DNA from: Hyphomicrobiales bacterium
Lineage (GTDB): Bacteria; Pseudomonadota; Alphaproteobacteria; Rhizobiales; Rhizobiaceae
Length of the DNA stretch: 64,000 bases
Assembly: GCA_900473185.1 (NCBI GenBank)
Contig: UCKU01000026.1
Span: 1 to 64,000 of the forward strand
Direction of reading: 5' to 3'
Shown: one piece after another, positions 24,907 to 34,631 of the stretch
How the letters are laid out: each line of letters starts with the position of its first letter
How positions within the stretch are numbered: the stretch's first letter is position 1
Position numbers and translations under genes: made by a program
Notes under the pieces: generated by a model
The model's input: only the letters and a program-made list of their open reading frames with translations
Told to the model about the DNA's origin: nothing
Database searches by the model: none

Positions 24907-26268
24907 ATGAAAAAGTCATTCTTGATGGGTGTTGCACTTGCGGCGCTTTTTGCTGGCGCTGCGTCGGCCGCGGATCTGAAATTTCCGCCGGGCCAGGACT
25001 CCAAGTTCAACTGGAAGAGCTATGATGACTTCAAGTCTGCCCATGCCGACCTGAAGGGGCAGCAGCTGACGATCTTCGGCCCCTGGCGCGGCGAAGACGA
25101 AGCCTTCTTCCAGAGCATTCTCGCCTACTTCGTCGAGGCGACCGGCATCGACGCCAAATATTCCTCCTCTGAAAACTATGAGCAGCAGATCGTCATCGAT
25201 ACGCAGGCAGGCTCCCCGCCGAATATCGCCATCCTGCCGCAGCCGGGCCTGCTCGCCGATCTCGCCGGCAAGGGCTATCTGACGCCGCTCGGCGACGATA
25301 CGTCCAAGTGGGTCAAGGACAATTACGGCGCCGGCGACAGCTGGGTCGGCTACGGTACCTACAAGGGTAAGGACGGCAAGGAAGCCTTCTACGCTTTCCC
25401 CTACAAGGCCGACGTGAAGTCGCTCGTCTGGTATGTGCCGGAAAACTTCCAGGAAGCCGGCTACAAGGTCCCGACAACAATGGAAGAGCTGCACGCTCTG
25501 ACCGACCAGATCGTCAAGGATGGCGGCGTTCCCTGGTGCATAGGTCTCGGTTCCGGCGGCGCGACCGGCTGGCCGGCGACTGACTGGGTCGAAGACATTA
25601 TGCTGCGCACGCAGAAGCCTGACGTCTACGACAAGTGGACCACCAACGAAGTGAAGTTCACCGATCCGGCCGTCGTTGCCGCGATCGACGAATTCGGCAA
25701 GTTTGCCAAGAACGAGAAGTATGTCGACGGCGGTGTTGCGGCCGTTGCTTCGACCGACTTCCGCGACAGCCCGAAGGGCCTCTTCGCCGTTCCGCCGAAG
25801 TGCTACCTGCACCACCAGGCTTCGTTCATCCCGTCCTTCTTCCCTGAAGGCACCAAGCTTGGCACCGATGCAGACTTCTTCTACATGCCGACCTATGCCG
25901 CACATGCCGATCTCGGCAAGCCGGTTCTGGGTGCGGGCACGCTCGTCACCATTGCCAAGGATTCTCCGACGGCCCGCGCCTTCGTCGACTTCCTGAAGAC
26001 GCCGGTCGCTCACGAGCTCTGGATGGCGCAGTCGAGCTTCCTGACCCCGTACAAGGGTGTCAACGTCGATGCTTACGCCAACCCGCAGATGAAGAAGGAA
26101 GGCGAGATCCTGACCTCGGCCACCACCTTCCGCTTCGATGGTTCTGACCTGATGCCTGGCAAGATCGGCGCCGGCGCCTTCTGGACCGGCATGGTCGATT
26201 TCGTCGGCGGCAAGTCCGCTCAGGACGCTGCTGCCGAAATCCAGAGCGCCTGGGACGGTATCAAGTAA
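24907..26268 (+). CDS. aglE: Alpha-glucoside ABC transporter, periplasmic binding protein AglE
   Basis: AglE, 453 residues, captures alpha-glucosides such as sucrose, maltose and trehalose in the periplasm. The signal peptide is clear (MKKSFLMGVALAALFAGAAS, then AADLKF). The mature protein is an extracellular solute-binding protein of the MalE/family 1 type (LTIFGPWRGEDEAFFQSILA, NIAILPQPGLLADLAGKGYL). The ribosome site is GGGAGG seven bases before the ATG. It is the first gene of aglEFGAK and is separated from aglF by a hairpin that may raise its relative output. Confidence 0.94.
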   Translation: MKKSFLMGVALAALFAGAASAADLKFPPGQDSKFNWKSYDDFKSAHADLKGQQLTIFGPWRGEDEAFFQSILAYFVEATGIDAKYSSSENYEQQIVIDTQAGSPPNIAILPQPGLLADLAGKGYLTPLGDDTSKWVKDNYGAGDSWVGYGTYKGKDGKEAFYAFPYKADVKSLVWYVPENFQEAGYKVPTTMEELHALTDQIVKDGGVPWCIGLGSGGATGWPATDWVEDIMLRTQKPDVYDKWTTNEVKFTDPAVVAAIDEFGKFAKNEKYVDGGVAAVASTDFRDSPKGLFAVPPKCYLHHQASFIPSFFPEGTKLGTDADFFYMPTYAAHADLGKPVLGAGTLVTIAKDSPTARAFVDFLKTPVAHELWMAQSSFLTPYKGVNVDAYANPQMKKEGEILTSATTFRFDGSDLMPGKIGAGAFWTGMVDFVGGKSAQDAAAEIQSAWDGIK

Positions 26269-26282
26269 TTTCCCACCAGTTC

Positions 26283-26306
26283 ATGCCGCCGGGTAGCCGG
26301 CGGCAT
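26283..26306 (+). other. Intercistronic hairpin aglE-aglF
   Basis: A perfect 10-bp stem ATGCCGCCGG (26283-26292) / CCGGCGGCAT (26297-26306) with loop GTAG, 15 bases after the aglE stop. No T-run follows, so it is more likely an mRNA-stabilising or processing hairpin than a terminator. It would favour more binding protein than permease. Confidence 0.7.
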
Positions 26307-26438
26307 TACCGGAATGAGCGGCCGGGTTCCAGAGGGGGAGCCCGGTCGTACCGGATCCTGTGGTCAAACACACAAGCTCTATTGACGGTATCCGGCGATA
26401 ACCCTTCAAAATAAGACAGGGAAGCAGGGGAGGGACGA

Positions 26439-27452
26439 ATGCTGTTGCAGATAGTGTCCGCTTTGGGCGTCGTGGTTGTCGCCGTTTTCGCATGCTCGGC
26501 CTATTTCTTTTTCTCGAACAAGATCCTCGATCTCGCTTTGCCGGTCAGGGACGGTGATATCCGTCAGGCCTCGCGCAATCTGAACCGGCGCGCGATGATC
26601 CGCCCTTGGCTGTTCCTCGGCCCGGCACTTTTCCTGCTGATCGTCTACCTTGTCTATCCTGTCGTCGCGACTTTCATCCTGTCCTTCTACGACCGGTCGG
26701 GCAACGAGTTCGTCGGCGCGACGAATTACTTGTGGGCCTTGAATGACCGGGAATTCCGACAGTCGATATTCAACAACATCCTCTGGCTTGCCGTCGTGCC
26801 CGCTGCCTGCACCTTCTTCGGCCTCGTCATCGCCGTCATGACCGACCGCATCTGGTGGGGCAATATCGCCAAGAGCATCGTCTTCATGCCGATGGCGATC
26901 TCCTTCGTCGGCGCTTCCGTCATCTGGAAGTTCATCTATGAGTATCGCGGCGGCAACGATGTGCAGATCGGCCTCCTGAACGCCATCGTGCAGACATTCG
27001 GCGGCACGCCGGAGGTCTGGATCTCCGTTCCCTTCTGGAACAATTTCTTCCTGATGGTGATCCTGGTCTGGATACAGACGGGCTTTGCCATGGTCATTCT
27101 CTCGGCAGCCCTCCGCGGCATCCCGGAAGAGACGATCGAGGCTGCTGTCATCGACGGCGCCAATGGCTGGCAGATCTTCTGGCGCATCATGGTGCCGCAG
27201 ATCTGGGGCACGATCGCCGTCGTCTGGACGACGATCACCATCCTCGTCCTCAAGGTCTTCGATATCGTGCTCACCATGACCAATGGCCAGTGGCAGACCA
27301 TGGTATTGGCGAACCTGATGTTCAACTGGTTGTTCCGCGGCGGCGGCGATTCCGGCCGAAGTGCCGTCATCGCCATCATCATCATGCTTGCCGTCACGCC
27401 GATCATGGTGTGGAACGTGCGCCGCGCCAACGCCGAACTGAGGGGACGCTGA
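26439..27452 (+). CDS. aglF: Alpha-glucoside ABC transporter permease AglF
   Basis: AglF, 337 residues, a MalF-type inner-membrane permease. After two N-terminal membrane segments (about 3-25 and 52-75) comes the ABC permease domain, with the EAA loop visible as ALRGIPEETIEAAVIDGANG WQIFWRIMVPQ near 225-255, the site that docks the AglK ATPase. The ribosome site GGGGAGGGACG precedes the ATG. It is one base from aglG. The 170-base gap upstream holds only the hairpin. Confidence 0.94.
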   Translation: MLLQIVSALGVVVVAVFACSAYFFFSNKILDLALPVRDGDIRQASRNLNRRAMIRPWLFLGPALFLLIVYLVYPVVATFILSFYDRSGNEFVGATNYLWALNDREFRQSIFNNILWLAVVPAACTFFGLVIAVMTDRIWWGNIAKSIVFMPMAISFVGASVIWKFIYEYRGGNDVQIGLLNAIVQTFGGTPEVWISVPFWNNFFLMVILVWIQTGFAMVILSAALRGIPEETIEAAVIDGANGWQIFWRIMVPQIWGTIAVVWTTITILVLKVFDIVLTMTNGQWQTMVLANLMFNWLFRGGGDSGRSAVIAIIIMLAVTPIMVWNVRRANAELRGR

Positions 27453-27453
27453 G

Positions 27454-28617
27454 ATGACCAGAGCTGCAAGCTACTTCAAGATCGGCCCCGCCCGTCTCTT
27501 CGTCCACTTCTGCGTTCTCGTCATCGTCGTCATCTGGCTGGTGCCCACACTCGGCATCTTCGTCAGTGCGCTCCGCGACAAGGACCAGATCACCGTTTCC
27601 GGCTGGTGGACCGCCTTTGCCGGCTCCACGCAGACGGTCGCCGTGCGCCTCGGCACGCCCGACCAGCAGAAACAGGAAGGCGATATCTACGTCATCACGG
27701 GCAATGTCCTGGCCGACCAGCCCGGCCGCTCGGTCAAGGCCTTCGGTGTGCGAGTCCAGCAGCCTTCGGCCTTCGAGGCCGGCCAGACCGCAGATCTCGG
27801 CGACGGCGAGAGCCTGGTCATCAACAGCGACGGCAGCTATCGCTATATGAAGAACACCGCCTTCGCTTCCGACGAGCGTCCGCGCCGTATCTATGTCGCG
27901 GCATCAGCCCCGCCCGAATTTACGATGGCGAACTATAAGTCCGTACTGACAAGCGAGGGCATCGGCCAGTCCTTCATCAATTCGCTGACGGTCACCATTC
28001 CCGCGACCATCATCCCGATCCTGATTGCAGCCTTCGCCGCCTATGCGCTGAGCTGGATGGAATTCCCCGGCCGCGCGCTGCTGATTGCACTCGTCGTCGG
28101 CCTCATCGTCGTGCCGCTGCAGATGTCACTCATCCCGCTGCTGCGTCTCTATAATGAGATCGGCTCCCTGATCAACCAGCCGTCGAAGACCTATCCCGGC
28201 ATCTGGCTTGCGCATACCGCCTTCGGCATGCCGCTCGCCATATATCTGCTGCGGGCCTATATTTCCGGCCTGCCCAAGGAGATCATCGAATCCGCCCGCG
28301 TCGATGGCGCGAGCGACTTCGAGATCTTCACCCGTATCGTTTTACCTCTCTCCTTCCCTGCACTCGCATCCTTCGCGATCTTCCAGTTCCTATGGGTGTG
28401 GAACGACCTGCTCGTTGCCATGGTCTTCCTCGGCACCGACAAGGACCACCTCGTGCTGACGGGAGCGCTGAATGCGCTGCTCGGTTCGCGCGGCGGCAAC
28501 TGGGAAATCCTGACGGCATCCGCCTTCGTCACCATCATCATACCGCTGCTCGTCTTCTTCTCGCTGCAGCGCTATCTGGTGCGCGGCCTGCTGGCGGGGT
28601 CGGTCAAGGGAGGCTGA
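27454..28617 (+). CDS. aglG: Alpha-glucoside ABC transporter permease AglG with periplasmic insertion
   Basis: AglG, 387 residues, a MalG-type permease partnering AglF. The first membrane helix (about 14-36) is followed by a roughly 120-residue hydrophilic, beta-rich segment (about 40-160: ITVSGWWTAFAGSTQTVAVR, LGDGESLVINSDGSYRYMKN) before the usual permease helices. The EAA loop is at about 275-300 (SGLPKEIIESARVDGASDFE). It is about 100 residues longer than MalG because of the insertion, which should face the periplasm like the extra loop of MalF. Confidence 0.93.
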   Translation: MTRAASYFKIGPARLFVHFCVLVIVVIWLVPTLGIFVSALRDKDQITVSGWWTAFAGSTQTVAVRLGTPDQQKQEGDIYVITGNVLADQPGRSVKAFGVRVQQPSAFEAGQTADLGDGESLVINSDGSYRYMKNTAFASDERPRRIYVAASAPPEFTMANYKSVLTSEGIGQSFINSLTVTIPATIIPILIAAFAAYALSWMEFPGRALLIALVVGLIVVPLQMSLIPLLRLYNEIGSLINQPSKTYPGIWLAHTAFGMPLAIYLLRAYISGLPKEIIESARVDGASDFEIFTRIVLPLSFPALASFAIFQFLWVWNDLLVAMVFLGTDKDHLVLTGALNALLGSRGGNWEILTASAFVTIIIPLLVFFSLQRYLVRGLLAGSVKGG

Positions 28618-28652
28618 TCCATCCCAAGACGTAATTTCAAACAGGATATTCC

Positions 28653-30305
28653 ATGAGTGTGGCTTCCCAATCCATTCTGACCGCTGACAAGGACTGGTGG
28701 CGCGGCGCGGTGATCTATCAGATCTATCCGCGCTCCTACCAGGATTCGAACGGCGACGGCATCGGCGACCTGAAAGGCATCACAGCCCGCCTGCCGCATA
28801 TCGCAAGCCTCGGTGCCGATGCGATCTGGATTTCGCCCTTCTTCACCTCGCCGATGCGCGATTTCGGCTACGACGTTTCGGACTACGAAAACGTCGATGC
28901 GATCTTCGGAACGCTCGTCGATTTCGACACGCTGATTGCCGAAGCCCACCGTCTCGGCATCAAGGTGATGATCGACCTCGTCATTTCGCATTCCTCCGAC
29001 CAGCATCCCTGGTTTGTCGAAAGCCGCTCAAGCAAGACCAATGCCAAGGCCGACTGGTATGTCTGGGCCGATGCCAAGCCGGATGGCACCCCGCCGAACA
29101 ACTGGCTGTCGATCTTCGGTGGCTCCGCATGGGCGTGGGATCCGACGCGCATGCAATATTACATGCACAACTTCCTGACCTCGCAGCCGGACATGAACCT
29201 GCATAATCCCGAGGTTCAGGACCGGCTGCTCGATGTCGTCCGCTTCTGGCTGAAGCGCGGCGTCGACGGCTTCCGTCTCGATACGATCAACTTCTACTTC
29301 CACGACAAGCTGTTGCGCGACAACCCGGCGCTTGCCCCGGAACGCCGCAATGCGTCGACCGCGCCTGCGGTGAACCCCTATAATTTCCAGGAGCATCTCT
29401 ACGACAAGAACCGCCCGGAAAACCTCGAATTCCTGAAGCGCTTCCGTGCGGTGCTGGAAGAGTTCCCGGCAATCGCCGCCGTCGGCGAAGTGGGCGACAG
29501 CCAGCGCGGTCTCGAAATCGTCGGCGAATATACGTCCGGCAATGACAAGATGCACATGTGCTACGCCTTTGAATTCCTGGCGCCCGATCCGCTTACGCCT
29601 GAGCGCGTCGAGGAAGTCATGAAGGATTTCGGTGCGGCCGCTCCCGATGGCTGGGCCTGCTGGGCCTTCTCAAACCATGACGTGATGCGCCATGTCAGCC
29701 GCTGGGGTGCGTTGGTCGCCGATCACGATGCCTTTGCCAAGCTCTATGCCTCGTTGCTGATGACGCTGCGCGGTTCTGTCTGTATCTATCAGGGCGAGGA
29801 GCTTGCCCTCACCGAAGCCGATCTCGCCTATCAGGACCTGCAGGATCCTTACGGCATCCAGTTCTGGCCCGAATTCAAGGGCCGTGATGGTTGCCGTACG
29901 CCGATGGTCTGGGACAGCCAGGTTGCCCAGGGTGGTTTCTCGACGGTCAAGCCCTGGTTGCCGGTGCCGGTCGAGCACATCCTGCGCGCCGTCAGTGTGC
30001 AGCAGGGCGACGAGAATTCCGTGCTGGAGCATTACCGGCGCTTCATAGCCTTCCGAAAGCAGTACCCGGCTTTCGCAAAGGGCGAGATCGAGTTCGAGGA
30101 TCCGCAGGATGACGCACTGATCTTCACCCGCGAGTTCGGCAACGAGACGCTGCTCTGCATCTTCAACATGGGACCGGCGGAAACCAATGTGACCCTGCCG
30201 GCGGGCGAATGGCAGGCTCTGGGGGGCCACGGCTTTACCAGCAACAATTACGGCGACAAGATCGATATTCCGGCCTGGGGGGCGTATTTCGCCCGCCTCG
30301 CTTAA
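28653..30305 (+). CDS. aglA: Alpha-glucosidase AglA (GH13)
   Basis: AglA, 550 residues, a cytoplasmic glycoside hydrolase of family 13 that splits imported alpha-glucosides. Catalytic residues are visible: nucleophile Asp210 in GVDGFRLDTINFY, acid/base Glu279 in AAVGEVGDS, and Asp343 in FSNHDVMRH. The QIYPRSYQDSNGDGIGDLKG and SPFFTSPMRDFGYDV motifs are typical of oligo-1,6-/alpha-glucosidases. No signal peptide is seen. It lies between the permease and ATPase genes, as in the S. meliloti agl operon. Confidence 0.95.
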   Translation: MSVASQSILTADKDWWRGAVIYQIYPRSYQDSNGDGIGDLKGITARLPHIASLGADAIWISPFFTSPMRDFGYDVSDYENVDAIFGTLVDFDTLIAEAHRLGIKVMIDLVISHSSDQHPWFVESRSSKTNAKADWYVWADAKPDGTPPNNWLSIFGGSAWAWDPTRMQYYMHNFLTSQPDMNLHNPEVQDRLLDVVRFWLKRGVDGFRLDTINFYFHDKLLRDNPALAPERRNASTAPAVNPYNFQEHLYDKNRPENLEFLKRFRAVLEEFPAIAAVGEVGDSQRGLEIVGEYTSGNDKMHMCYAFEFLAPDPLTPERVEEVMKDFGAAAPDGWACWAFSNHDVMRHVSRWGALVADHDAFAKLYASLLMTLRGSVCIYQGEELALTEADLAYQDLQDPYGIQFWPEFKGRDGCRTPMVWDSQVAQGGFSTVKPWLPVPVEHILRAVSVQQGDENSVLEHYRRFIAFRKQYPAFAKGEIEFEDPQDDALIFTREFGNETLLCIFNMGPAETNVTLPAGEWQALGGHGFTSNNYGDKIDIPAWGAYFARLA

Positions 30306-30326
30306 GGATCAGGAGGGGAGAGGAAA

Positions 30327-31418
<1,092 letters not shown>

Positions 31419-31434
31419 CCATCCATTTTTGGTG

Positions 31435-31479
31435 GAATCCTTCCTCTTGAGGCTGTGCAGGGGAGGGATTCTTACTTTC
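31435..31479 (+). terminator. Probable terminator after aglK
   Basis: A 12-bp stem (31435-31446 with 31460-31471, including G-T pairs) with a 13-base loop is followed by a T-rich TTACTTTCTGTT. It starts 16 bases after the aglK stop. Confidence 0.55.
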
Positions 31480-31533
31480 TGTTAAATATGCGGTGCTAGC
31501 CTTTTTCCCATTACGACTGAGGGAACCAGGGCT

Positions 31534-31947
31534 ATGGCCGCATCGAATCCAACACCTCCGAAATCGCACTTCCTGGCGAAGGAAGAATCTTTCATGTACG
31601 ACCGCGAATCGCGGTTCAAGATGGAAGACACGATGAACGCCGCGCGCATCGAATATACGGAAAAGGGCGTCATGCATGCCGCCTCGCGCCGCTGCGATAT
31701 CGTCCGTATATCCATGAGCAGCGCGATCCTCGCGATCCTCACGCAGTATACCCTGCCGAAGCAATTCTATCTCGATATTCCGGACGCCCGCATCACCAAG
31801 GTGGGTTGCCTGCTGATGAAGACCTTCCCGAACAACACGATCGAAGTTCGCTTCCTGCGCCTGCTGACGCAGAAGGAATTGAACAAGATCTTCGTCTACA
31901 GCACGCACCCGGCTCACAAGGATTACGTCCTCGATATCCGCGCGTAA
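31534..31947 (+). CDS. Small PilZ-like domain protein
   Basis: A 137-residue soluble protein. A segment RRCDIVRISMSSAILAILTQ, followed by PKQFYLDIPDARITKVGCLL and NNTIEVRFLRLL, has the beta-strand order of a PilZ domain (the usual RxxxR and D/NxSxxG c-di-GMP motifs are only partly kept: RR.C / D.VRIS). If real, c-di-GMP binding is doubtful. It starts at 31534; an alternative start at 31594 has a similar context. It is a single gene between the agl operon and edd, closed by a bidirectional terminator. Function unknown. Confidence 0.65.
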   Translation: MAASNPTPPKSHFLAKEESFMYDRESRFKMEDTMNAARIEYTEKGVMHAASRRCDIVRISMSSAILAILTQYTLPKQFYLDIPDARITKVGCLLMKTFPNNTIEVRFLRLLTQKELNKIFVYSTHPAHKDYVLDIRA

Positions 31948-31971
31948 CAGTCTCGCGTCTCGCTGGATATG

Positions 31972-32006
31972 AAAAACCCGCGGTTCCGGCCGCGGGTTTT
32001 TCTTTT
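31972..32006. terminator. Bidirectional terminator between PilZ-like gene and edd
   Basis: A perfect 12-bp stem, AAAAACCCGCGG (31972-31983) pairing with CCGCGGGTTTTT (31990-32001), has A and T tracts on its flanks. It can end transcripts from both converging genes. Confidence 0.92.
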
Positions 32007-32021
32007 ATATCGATGACGATG

Positions 32022-33848
32022 TCAGTGGGCGTGGAAAAGCACGCTGGCACCCTGGTCGGAGGGGCCGACCGCGTGGCGGAACGGCGCGAAAAGCTCGCGG
32101 CCCATGCCGAATTCGTTGTCCGAAAGATCGATGGTTACAGGTTCGCGCTCGGCCATGTCGGCGGCATCGACGAGAACTTCGAGCGTACCCCTGATCGCAT
32201 CGAGACGGATGATGTCGCCGTCCTTGATGCGGGCGATCGGGCCGCCGTCGACGGCTTCGGGCGTGACATGGATTGCCGCCGGCACCTTGCCGGATGCGCC
32301 GGACATGCGCCCATCGGTCAAGAGCGCTACGCGGAAGCCGCGATCCTGCAGCACGCCGAGTGGTGGTGTCAGCTTGTGCAACTCCGGCATACCATTGGCC
32401 TTCGGGCCCTGGAAGCGCACGACGGCAATGAAGTCGCGGTTGAGCTTGCCTTCCTTGAAAGCGTCCTGCAGCTCCTGCTGGCTGTGGAAGATGACCGCCG
32501 GTGCTTCGATGATGTGGCGCTCGGGTTTGACGGCGGAAATCTTGATGACCGCCTTGCCGAGATTGCCGCGCAGCATTTTCAAGCCGCCATTCGCCTGGAA
32601 GGGCGTCTCGATGCTGGCAAGCACCTTCGGATCATGGCTCTTTTCCGGCGAGGGCCGGCGCACGACAGCGCCATTGTCACCAAGCTGCGCGTCGACCGTA
32701 TAGGCCTGCAGCCCGTGACCGAAGACGGTGCGCACGTCGTCATGCACCAGGCCCTGCTTCAAGAGTTCCTTGATGAGGAAGCCCATGCCGCCGGCTGCCT
32801 GGAAGTGGTTCACGTCGGCAAGCCCGTTTGGATAGACGCGGGCAAGCAGTGGCACCAGTTCCGAAAGCTCGGCAATATCCTGCCAGGTGAGCACGATGCC
32901 GCCGGCGCGCGCCATGGCGACCAGATGCATGGTGTGGTTCGTCGAGCCGCCCGTCGCATGCAGGCCGACGACGCCGTTGACGATCGAGCGTTCGTCGATC
33001 ATCTCGCCAGCTGGCGTGAACTCGTTGCCGAGAGCGGTAATGGCGAGCGCCCGCTTGGCGGCCTCGCGGGTCAGCGCTTCGCGCAATGGAGTTCCGGGGT
33101 TGATGAAGGAGGAGCCGGGCATATGGAAGCCCATGATCTCCATCAGCATCTGGTTGGAATTGGCCGTACCGTAGAAGGTGCAGGTGCCTGGGCCGTGATA
33201 GGACTTGGATTCGGCTTCCAGCAATTCGGCGCGGCCGACTTTGCCCTCGGCGAAGAGCTGGCGCACGCGCGACTTCTCGTCGTTCGCCAAGCCTGTCGTC
33301 ATCGGTCCGGCTGGAATGAAGATCGACGGCAGGTGGCCGAAGGAGAGGGCCGCGATCATGAGACCGGGCACGATCTTGTCGCAGACGCCAAGGAAGAGCG
33401 CAGCATCGAACATGTTATGCGACAGGCCGACACCGGCCGCCATGGCGATCAGATCGCGCGAAAAGAGCGAAAGCTCCATGCCCGGCTGGCCCTGGGTGAC
33501 GCCGTCGCACATGGCCGGTACACCGCCTGCGACCTGTGCGATACCGCCGGCCTGCGCTGCCGCCTCGCGGATGATCGCCGGATAGGTCTCGAACGGCTGG
33601 TGGGCCGAGAGCATATCATTGTAGGCGGTGATGATGCCGAGATTGGGCACGCGGTCGCCCGCAAGTGCATCCTTCTCGGCGGGGGAACAGACGGCAAAGC
33701 CGTGGGCGAGGTTGGCGCAGCCGAGAACGGAACGGTTGACGCCCTTTGAGGCGGCAGCGCGCAGGCGCTCCAGATAGCGCTCGCGGGTCGGCTTCGAGCG
33801 TTCGACAATGCGATTCGTAATCGCAACAATGCGTGCGTGAGCGGACAT
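32022..33848 (-). CDS. edd: 6-phosphogluconate dehydratase (Edd)
   Basis: Edd, 608 residues, dehydrates 6-phosphogluconate to KDPG in the Entner-Doudoroff pathway, the main sugar route in rhizobia. It belongs to the ILVD/EDD iron-sulfur dehydratases. Recognisable segments are GIITAYNDMLSAHQPFETYP, CDGVTQGQPGMELSLFSRD (FeS Cys), GTCTFYGTANSNQMLMEIMG and TDGRMSGASGKVPAAIH. The ribosome site AGGGA precedes the ATG. It is the last gene of the zwf-pgl-edd operon. The KDPG aldolase gene eda is not here. Confidence 0.97.
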   Translation of the reverse strand: MSAHARIVAITNRIVERSKPTRERYLERLRAAASKGVNRSVLGCANLAHGFAVCSPAEKDALAGDRVPNLGIITAYNDMLSAHQPFETYPAIIREAAAQAGGIAQVAGGVPAMCDGVTQGQPGMELSLFSRDLIAMAAGVGLSHNMFDAALFLGVCDKIVPGLMIAALSFGHLPSIFIPAGPMTTGLANDEKSRVRQLFAEGKVGRAELLEAESKSYHGPGTCTFYGTANSNQMLMEIMGFHMPGSSFINPGTPLREALTREAAKRALAITALGNEFTPAGEMIDERSIVNGVVGLHATGGSTNHTMHLVAMARAGGIVLTWQDIAELSELVPLLARVYPNGLADVNHFQAAGGMGFLIKELLKQGLVHDDVRTVFGHGLQAYTVDAQLGDNGAVVRRPSPEKSHDPKVLASIETPFQANGGLKMLRGNLGKAVIKISAVKPERHIIEAPAVIFHSQQELQDAFKEGKLNRDFIAVVRFQGPKANGMPELHKLTPPLGVLQDRGFRVALLTDGRMSGASGKVPAAIHVTPEAVDGGPIARIKDGDIIRLDAIRGTLEVLVDAADMAEREPVTIDLSDNEFGMGRELFAPFRHAVGPSDQGASVLFHAH

Positions 33849-33916
33849 GGAAAATCCCTGCCTTGTTCTGGTTCGTTTCTATCTGCTCGCCGGCTCCGGC
33901 GGCCCTTCAGGCCGTA

Positions 33917-34615
33917 TCAGGGAGCCCAGTAGATCTCGACCGGGGAAGTGGCCCGGCGCAGAATGGCACGGATCGGCATTTCTGCCTCTTCGCCGTTACC
34001 TTCCGCCTTGGCGAGAACGTCTTTTTTGCCTTCGCCCTCAATGTGGAGAATGAGCAGTTTGGCATCTTGCAGCGCGGAGAAGGTGAATGTCAGGCGTGGC
34101 TCGCCTGCCCCTTCCGCGTCCATGGTGATGATGCCGCGCGGCGTCTTTGCGTCGAGCGCGAGGCTCAGATTGTTGCCGCCCGGGAAGAACGAGGCTGTAT
34201 GGCCGTCGCCGCCCATGCCGAGAATGACGACATCGAAGGGGATGCCGATCTCGGCGCTCTTTGCCGTTGCAAGCCTTGCGGCCTCCTCGACGGAGGCGGC
34301 CGGCTGATAAAGCGGCACGAAACGCGCCGCTTTAGCCTTGTTCTGGAGAAGATTGGCATCGACCAGCAGATGGTTCGAGCGCGGGTTGTCGGCGGGCACG
34401 AAACGTTCGTCGACGAGTGTGATCGTCACCTTGGCCCAGTCGATATCGCGCGCCGAAAGCGCCTGGAAGAAAGCTTTCGGCGTGGAACCGCCGGAAACGG
34501 CGATGCTCGCTTCTCCGCGGGCTGCAATGGCTGCCGTCAGCGCTCTGGAAACCTTGTCTGCAAGGTTGGTGGCGAGTTCGGCGGCGTTTGCGAAGGAATG
34601 CAGTGTCGATGCCAT
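33917..34615 (-). CDS. pgl: 6-phosphogluconolactonase (Pgl, DevB type)
   Basis: Pgl, 232 residues, hydrolyses 6-phosphogluconolactone, linking the zwf and edd steps. It is of the DevB/SOL type: AVSGGSTPKAFFQALSARD, LVDERFVPADNPRSN, VVILGMGGDGHTASFFPG. It sits 16 bases after zwf and 68 bases before edd, so the three enzymes from glucose-6-phosphate to KDPG are encoded in order. Confidence 0.96.
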   Translation of the reverse strand: MASTLHSFANAAELATNLADKVSRALTAAIAARGEASIAVSGGSTPKAFFQALSARDIDWAKVTITLVDERFVPADNPRSNHLLVDANLLQNKAKAARFVPLYQPAASVEEAARLATAKSAEIGIPFDVVILGMGGDGHTASFFPGGNNLSLALDAKTPRGIITMDAEGAGEPRLTFTFSALQDAKLLILHIEGEGKKDVLAKAEGNGEEAEMPIRAILRRATSPVEIYWAP

Positions 34616-34631
34616 ATCTTCAGACCTCAGA

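Noticed and set aside
31806..33749. 647-codon open frame on the + strand opposite edd
   Set aside because: It overlaps the PilZ-like gene and the edd gene, whose products are recognisable; its protein is low-quality and matches no family.
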